The position numbers and the translations under genes are program-made. The notes beneath the pieces were generated by a model that was not told the DNA's origin, ran no database searches, and saw only the letters and a list, made by a program, of their open reading frames with translations. This document shows, piece after piece, positions 54,449 through 56,434 of a stretch of 56,434 nt of DNA. Each line of letters begins with the position of its first letter. The first letter of the stretch is position 1. Origin of the DNA: a virus; IMG/VR virus record IMGVR_UViG_3300044638_006829, positions 1-56,434 of that record; one strand, written 5' to 3'.

Positions 54449-55674
54449 TAGAAATCAACCTCCGTATCGTTATCCGAATCCTCAAACTCTTCAGCCGAAG
54501 GTTCCACAGCTACAAACTCTGACAAGAGTTCGTCTAAGTTTTCACCGGCAGCTCCGATAAGTTCCTTGCGCTGGTTGATAAGTTTTTTGAGTTGCTTGGA
54601 TCGCTGTACATATACGTCAAGTTCAAGGTTTGCATCCTTAACGAGAAGGTTTAGCGCTGACGGGTTCTCAGCAGACTTAATGCGGTCACACAGAGATTTG
54701 TATTGGGAAGAGAGAGCCAAAGATTGCTTGAGTTTTTCGAGACCTTTAGATTCATCTCGCTTGTTGCAGATCGCTTCAAGTTCTGTGCGAATCTCTTCTT
54801 GAACTGCTACGAACTCATCTGTACCTTTCTGACGGACACTCCGATCATTTGCTTGGATGTCATTACCCGCGTCAAGCAGCCGCGCGGCAAGAGCGGAAAG
54901 ATGGTCGAAGCCGGGAACAGAATCACTGATGAGTTTCAGTTTCTCTGCAGTTAGCTGCCACGATCCGCGTTTCTTGTTGCCGCCAGTTTGCTGCCGTCCG
55001 ACTTTGCTAGCGATGCGTACATCCAGATCATCTAGCAGCTCAGCGCTAATAGTTAGTGCTTTATCTGCAGCATTGTTTCTTGCTGCTTCTAAAACCTGTT
55101 GTGTGTTGATTTGATTCTCGTAAGCCATCAACGCCGCCAGGTCGCCATCAATCGGCTTCTCCACACGCTCCATTGAGACAGGGAGAGGGCCCAACACCGA
55201 CACTCGAATTGGAGCACGGTATTCCTGCCGCGTGGGGAAGATTCTCAGATACGCTTCATGCGCGAGCTTGAATTCGTCGCTGTCTTCGAAAAGTGGGCGA
55301 AGGATGGCGTCTGCTGTTTGAGCCCATGCATCGTATTCACCTTTCCAAAGATCTTTCAGGCGCTCGTTAGCTTGTTCAGCCGCAGTGCGAATGGTTTTGA
55401 TCAGATCGTTAGCGCACTCAAAATAGTTAGAAGTGACAAAATGAGAATCGCCGTAGTGAATGCAATAGCTGTCATACAGTTCACGCTGCATGACACGAAG
55501 TGCATCAAGCTCTGCTTTGAGAGAGTTTGAAAGATTCGGTCGAAGGCTGACTGTGTTGTTCTCTTCAAGAGTTTCGATAACAGACTTAGGTAGTTTGAGA
55601 TCGTCGAACTTGATCTGAACTGACTGTCGGACATCTGCAGAGATTGAACAAGCAAGCAGATAGTGAGTGGTCAT
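54448..55674 (-). CDS. Coiled-coil third component of the MoxR/VWA module
   Basis: A 408-residue, mostly helical, charged protein. Segments include LKAELDALRVMQRELYDSY, ERLKDLWKGEYDAWAQTAD and a late ELDVYVQRSKQLKKLINQRK; the end is acidic with a hydrophobic tip (SDNDTEVDF). The order (helical protein, AAA+, VWA) is like CobS/CobT-type sets in mobile elements that include a DUF3150 protein, and this could be a remote relative, but I cannot confirm the family. Likely an adaptor or substrate-recognition subunit. First gene of the operon; a terminator lies 37 nt upstream. Confidence 0.6.
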   Translation of the reverse strand: MTTHYLLACSISADVRQSVQIKFDDLKLPKSVIETLEENNTVSLRPNLSNSLKAELDALRVMQRELYDSYCIHYGDSHFVTSNYFECANDLIKTIRTAAEQANERLKDLWKGEYDAWAQTADAILRPLFEDSDEFKLAHEAYLRIFPTRQEYRAPIRVSVLGPLPVSMERVEKPIDGDLAALMAYENQINTQQVLEAARNNAADKALTISAELLDDLDVRIASKVGRQQTGGNKKRGSWQLTAEKLKLISDSVPGFDHLSALAARLLDAGNDIQANDRSVRQKGTDEFVAVQEEIRTELEAICNKRDESKGLEKLKQSLALSSQYKSLCDRIKSAENPSALNLLVKDANLELDVYVQRSKQLKKLINQRKELIGAAGENLDELLSEFVAVEPSAEEFEDSDNDTEVDF

Positions 55675-55710
55675 TTGGGTTAGTTACAAACAGAGTGGAT
55701 GTGAGTGAAG

Positions 55711-55735
55711 AAAAATACCCCTCTGAGCAGAGGGG
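55711..55735 (-). terminator. Rho-independent terminator for right-end gene cluster
   Basis: Stem CCCCTCT (55718-55724) / AGAGGGG (55729-55735), four-base loop; on the minus strand followed by TATTTTT. It separates the small right-end genes from the MoxR/VWA operon, whose promoter should then lie in the 36 nt between this stem and the ATG at 55674, unless read-through occurs. The rest of the gap 55736-55843 has no clear gene. Confidence 0.85.
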
Positions 55736-55843
55736 CATCTTTGCTAGGAGTCACCCGCAGACAGGGTAGCGTGTCGCGCACATATGCGCAAGGTTTTCAC
55801 AGAATTTACAGGTTCAACTCGCAACCTTCTCGCTGACAGGTGC

Positions 55844-56017
55844 TCAGCCCTCCAGCTCGTCGGCGATGGCGAGGAGCTTATGGGCGAAAGGCACGGGTGC
55901 AGACGCGCTGGGGATGGCCGCTGCAGCGCGGAGGGCGGCGGCGAGGTTGTTGATGCTCAGGTGTGATGAGCGGTAGGCATCCAGCACGGCCTGCGCCTCT
56001 TTCGATAGCTCAGCCAT
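55844..56017 (-). CDS. Short Ala-rich hypothetical protein
   Basis: A 57-residue ORF, ATG 56017 to TGA 55844-55846. The product reads as a helical Ala-rich unit: MAELSKEAQAVLDAYRSSHL, then LAAALRAAAAIPSASAPVPF and the end LLAIADELEG. I recall this style from picocyanobacterial phage and prophage gene clusters. It starts in a TGATG overlap with the next upstream gene. GC content here is visibly higher than in the rest of the window. Confidence 0.6.
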   Translation of the reverse strand: MAELSKEAQAVLDAYRSSHLSINNLAAALRAAAAIPSASAPVPFAHKLLAIADELEG

Positions 56018-56331
56018 CACTCAGCCTCCTGCTGCTGCGGCACCGGCTCGATGGCGGGGCGGCCCCATTTGGCAAGGACGGCACGCAGCCCAAATACCTG
56101 TGCGGCAGGACCCTGACGGTTTTTACAGGCGTAATACGCAACGCGATATGTCTCGCCAAGCTCCTTATCCGTCGGCCCTTGCGGCTCGGGCTGGGCCAGG
56201 GCGGCGCGGGCTTCAGACGCCAGCGCATGAGTCTCGCGGCGATCATCCATTAGGAGCTGGCGGTAATGATCCAGCTCATCAGCCATGCGGGCGCACAGCG
56301 CTCGCCAGTCGGTGGGGGTCGGGTCAGTCAT
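56017..56331 (-). CDS. Picocyanobacterial phage-type hypothetical protein
   Basis: A 104-residue protein: an N-terminal TDWRALCARMADELDHY helix, then ALASEARAALAQPEPQGPTD, a VAYYACKNRQG segment, and AVLAKWGRPAIEPVPQQQ. The phrases A-R-A-A-L-A-Q-P-E-P-Q-G-P-T-D and W-G-R-P-A-I-E-P-V-P are ones I associate with many small ORFs in Synechococcus/Cyanobium phages and prophages, where they recur in unrelated-looking genes. Function unknown. It overlaps both neighbours. Confidence 0.65.
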   Translation of the reverse strand: MTDPTPTDWRALCARMADELDHYRQLLMDDRRETHALASEARAALAQPEPQGPTDKELGETYRVAYYACKNRQGPAAQVFGLRAVLAKWGRPAIEPVPQQQEAE

Positions 56332-56434
56332 TGGGCAGGGCCTCCAGGGCGAGGCGGATGGTATCTACCTCTAATTCACTCCATAGATCTTTTGGATACT
56401 TGAGTGTCTCCAGCGCCTGCTCTTTCAAGCTCGG
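56324..56434 (-). CDS. Partial small protein, cut by window end
   Basis: The last 36 residues of a leftward gene whose start is outside the window: it reads SLKEQALETLKYPKDLWSEL and ends LALEALPND, with TGA at 56324-56326 overlapping the next start by 8 nt. It belongs to the same small-ORF style as the two genes after it (L-K-E-Q-A-L and I-x-x-A-L-E-x-L-P), seen as short units in picocyanobacterial phages. Confidence 0.55.
   Translation of the reverse strand, partial: PSLKEQALETLKYPKDLWSELEVDTIRLALEALPND

Noticed and set aside
1-56434. CRISPR array, IS element, integrase or attachment site
   Set aside because: No regularly spaced repeats, transposase or integrase motifs, or flanking direct repeats with tRNA were seen on either strand.

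Overview
This window is about 56 kb of a tailed bacteriophage genome. It is almost wholly coding, with short gaps and many stop/start overlaps of the TGATG, TAATG, ATGA and GTGA type. The host was most likely a picocyanobacterium (Synechococcus/Cyanobium type). Reasons: an NblA-like phycobilisome-degradation protein (43933-44184), a phage SpeD (34040-34399), several small proteins of styles I recall from cyanophages, and a right-end cluster of small ORFs resembling those of picocyanobacterial phages. I see no integrase, terminase large subunit, RNA polymerase, tail sheath or tube gene, or psbA/psbD. The genome is therefore probably incomplete here, and the exact phage lineage cannot be named from this window.

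Layout. (1) 1-19.9 kb, mainly plus strand, is the virion block: small virion-type proteins, a GT17 glycosyltransferase, portal, a scaffold-like protein overlapping the portal out of frame, the major capsid protein with a partner, a helix-hairpin-helix protein, several low-complexity virion proteins, a split-SWIM-motif protein, a fibre-like protein and a GH104+M23 virion lysin. Two minus-strand inserts sit in it: 9683-10183, and a Dps-like ferritin with a small HTH protein (16175-16984). (2) 19.8-23.0 kb, minus strand, is a regulator-like operon with a degenerate adenine-methylase relative, winged-helix/HTH proteins and two zinc-loop proteins; its genes are joined by NTGA overlaps and it contains a hairpin-rich leader. 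(3) 23.0-23.4 kb is an AT-rich divergent control region. (4) 23.4-32.5 kb, plus strand, is a fibre and decoration block: S74 fibre, tail-collar proteins, SGN-repeat protein, and a 2OG-Fe(II) oxygenase. (5) 32.5-38.6 kb is an accessory and lysis block: a second oxygenase, an exostosin-like glycosyltransferase, SpeD, HNH proteins, small membrane proteins, and a GH24+C39 endolysin. (6) 38.7-50.8 kb, minus strand, is replication: primase-helicase, RecB-like nuclease, a methylase-fold relative, SSB, family A DNA polymerase, a zinc-loop/HTH protein and a poly-glycine protein; nblA alone is on the plus strand. (7) 50.8-55.7 kb, minus strand, is an operon centred on a MoxR-type AAA+ ATPase and a VWA-domain protein with a coiled-coil third partner. 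(8) 55.8-56.4 kb is a GC-richer cluster of small host-lineage-type ORFs, cut by the window end.

How the parts fit. Leftward genes look early/middle (regulation, replication, the AAA+/VWA module); rightward genes look late (virion, fibres, lysis). Host takeover functions are NblA, SpeD, Dps and perhaps the MoxR-VWA module. Surface or fibre modification could come from two glycosyltransferases and two oxygenases placed beside fibre genes. The least explained items are the MoxR-VWA-coiled-coil operon, three zinc-loop proteins that keep HNH-type metal ligands but lack the catalytic residues, two methylase-like proteins without their catalytic motif, and the roughly 500-nt dual-frame overlap at the portal 3' end. 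All assignments come from reading the sequence; no database search was run.
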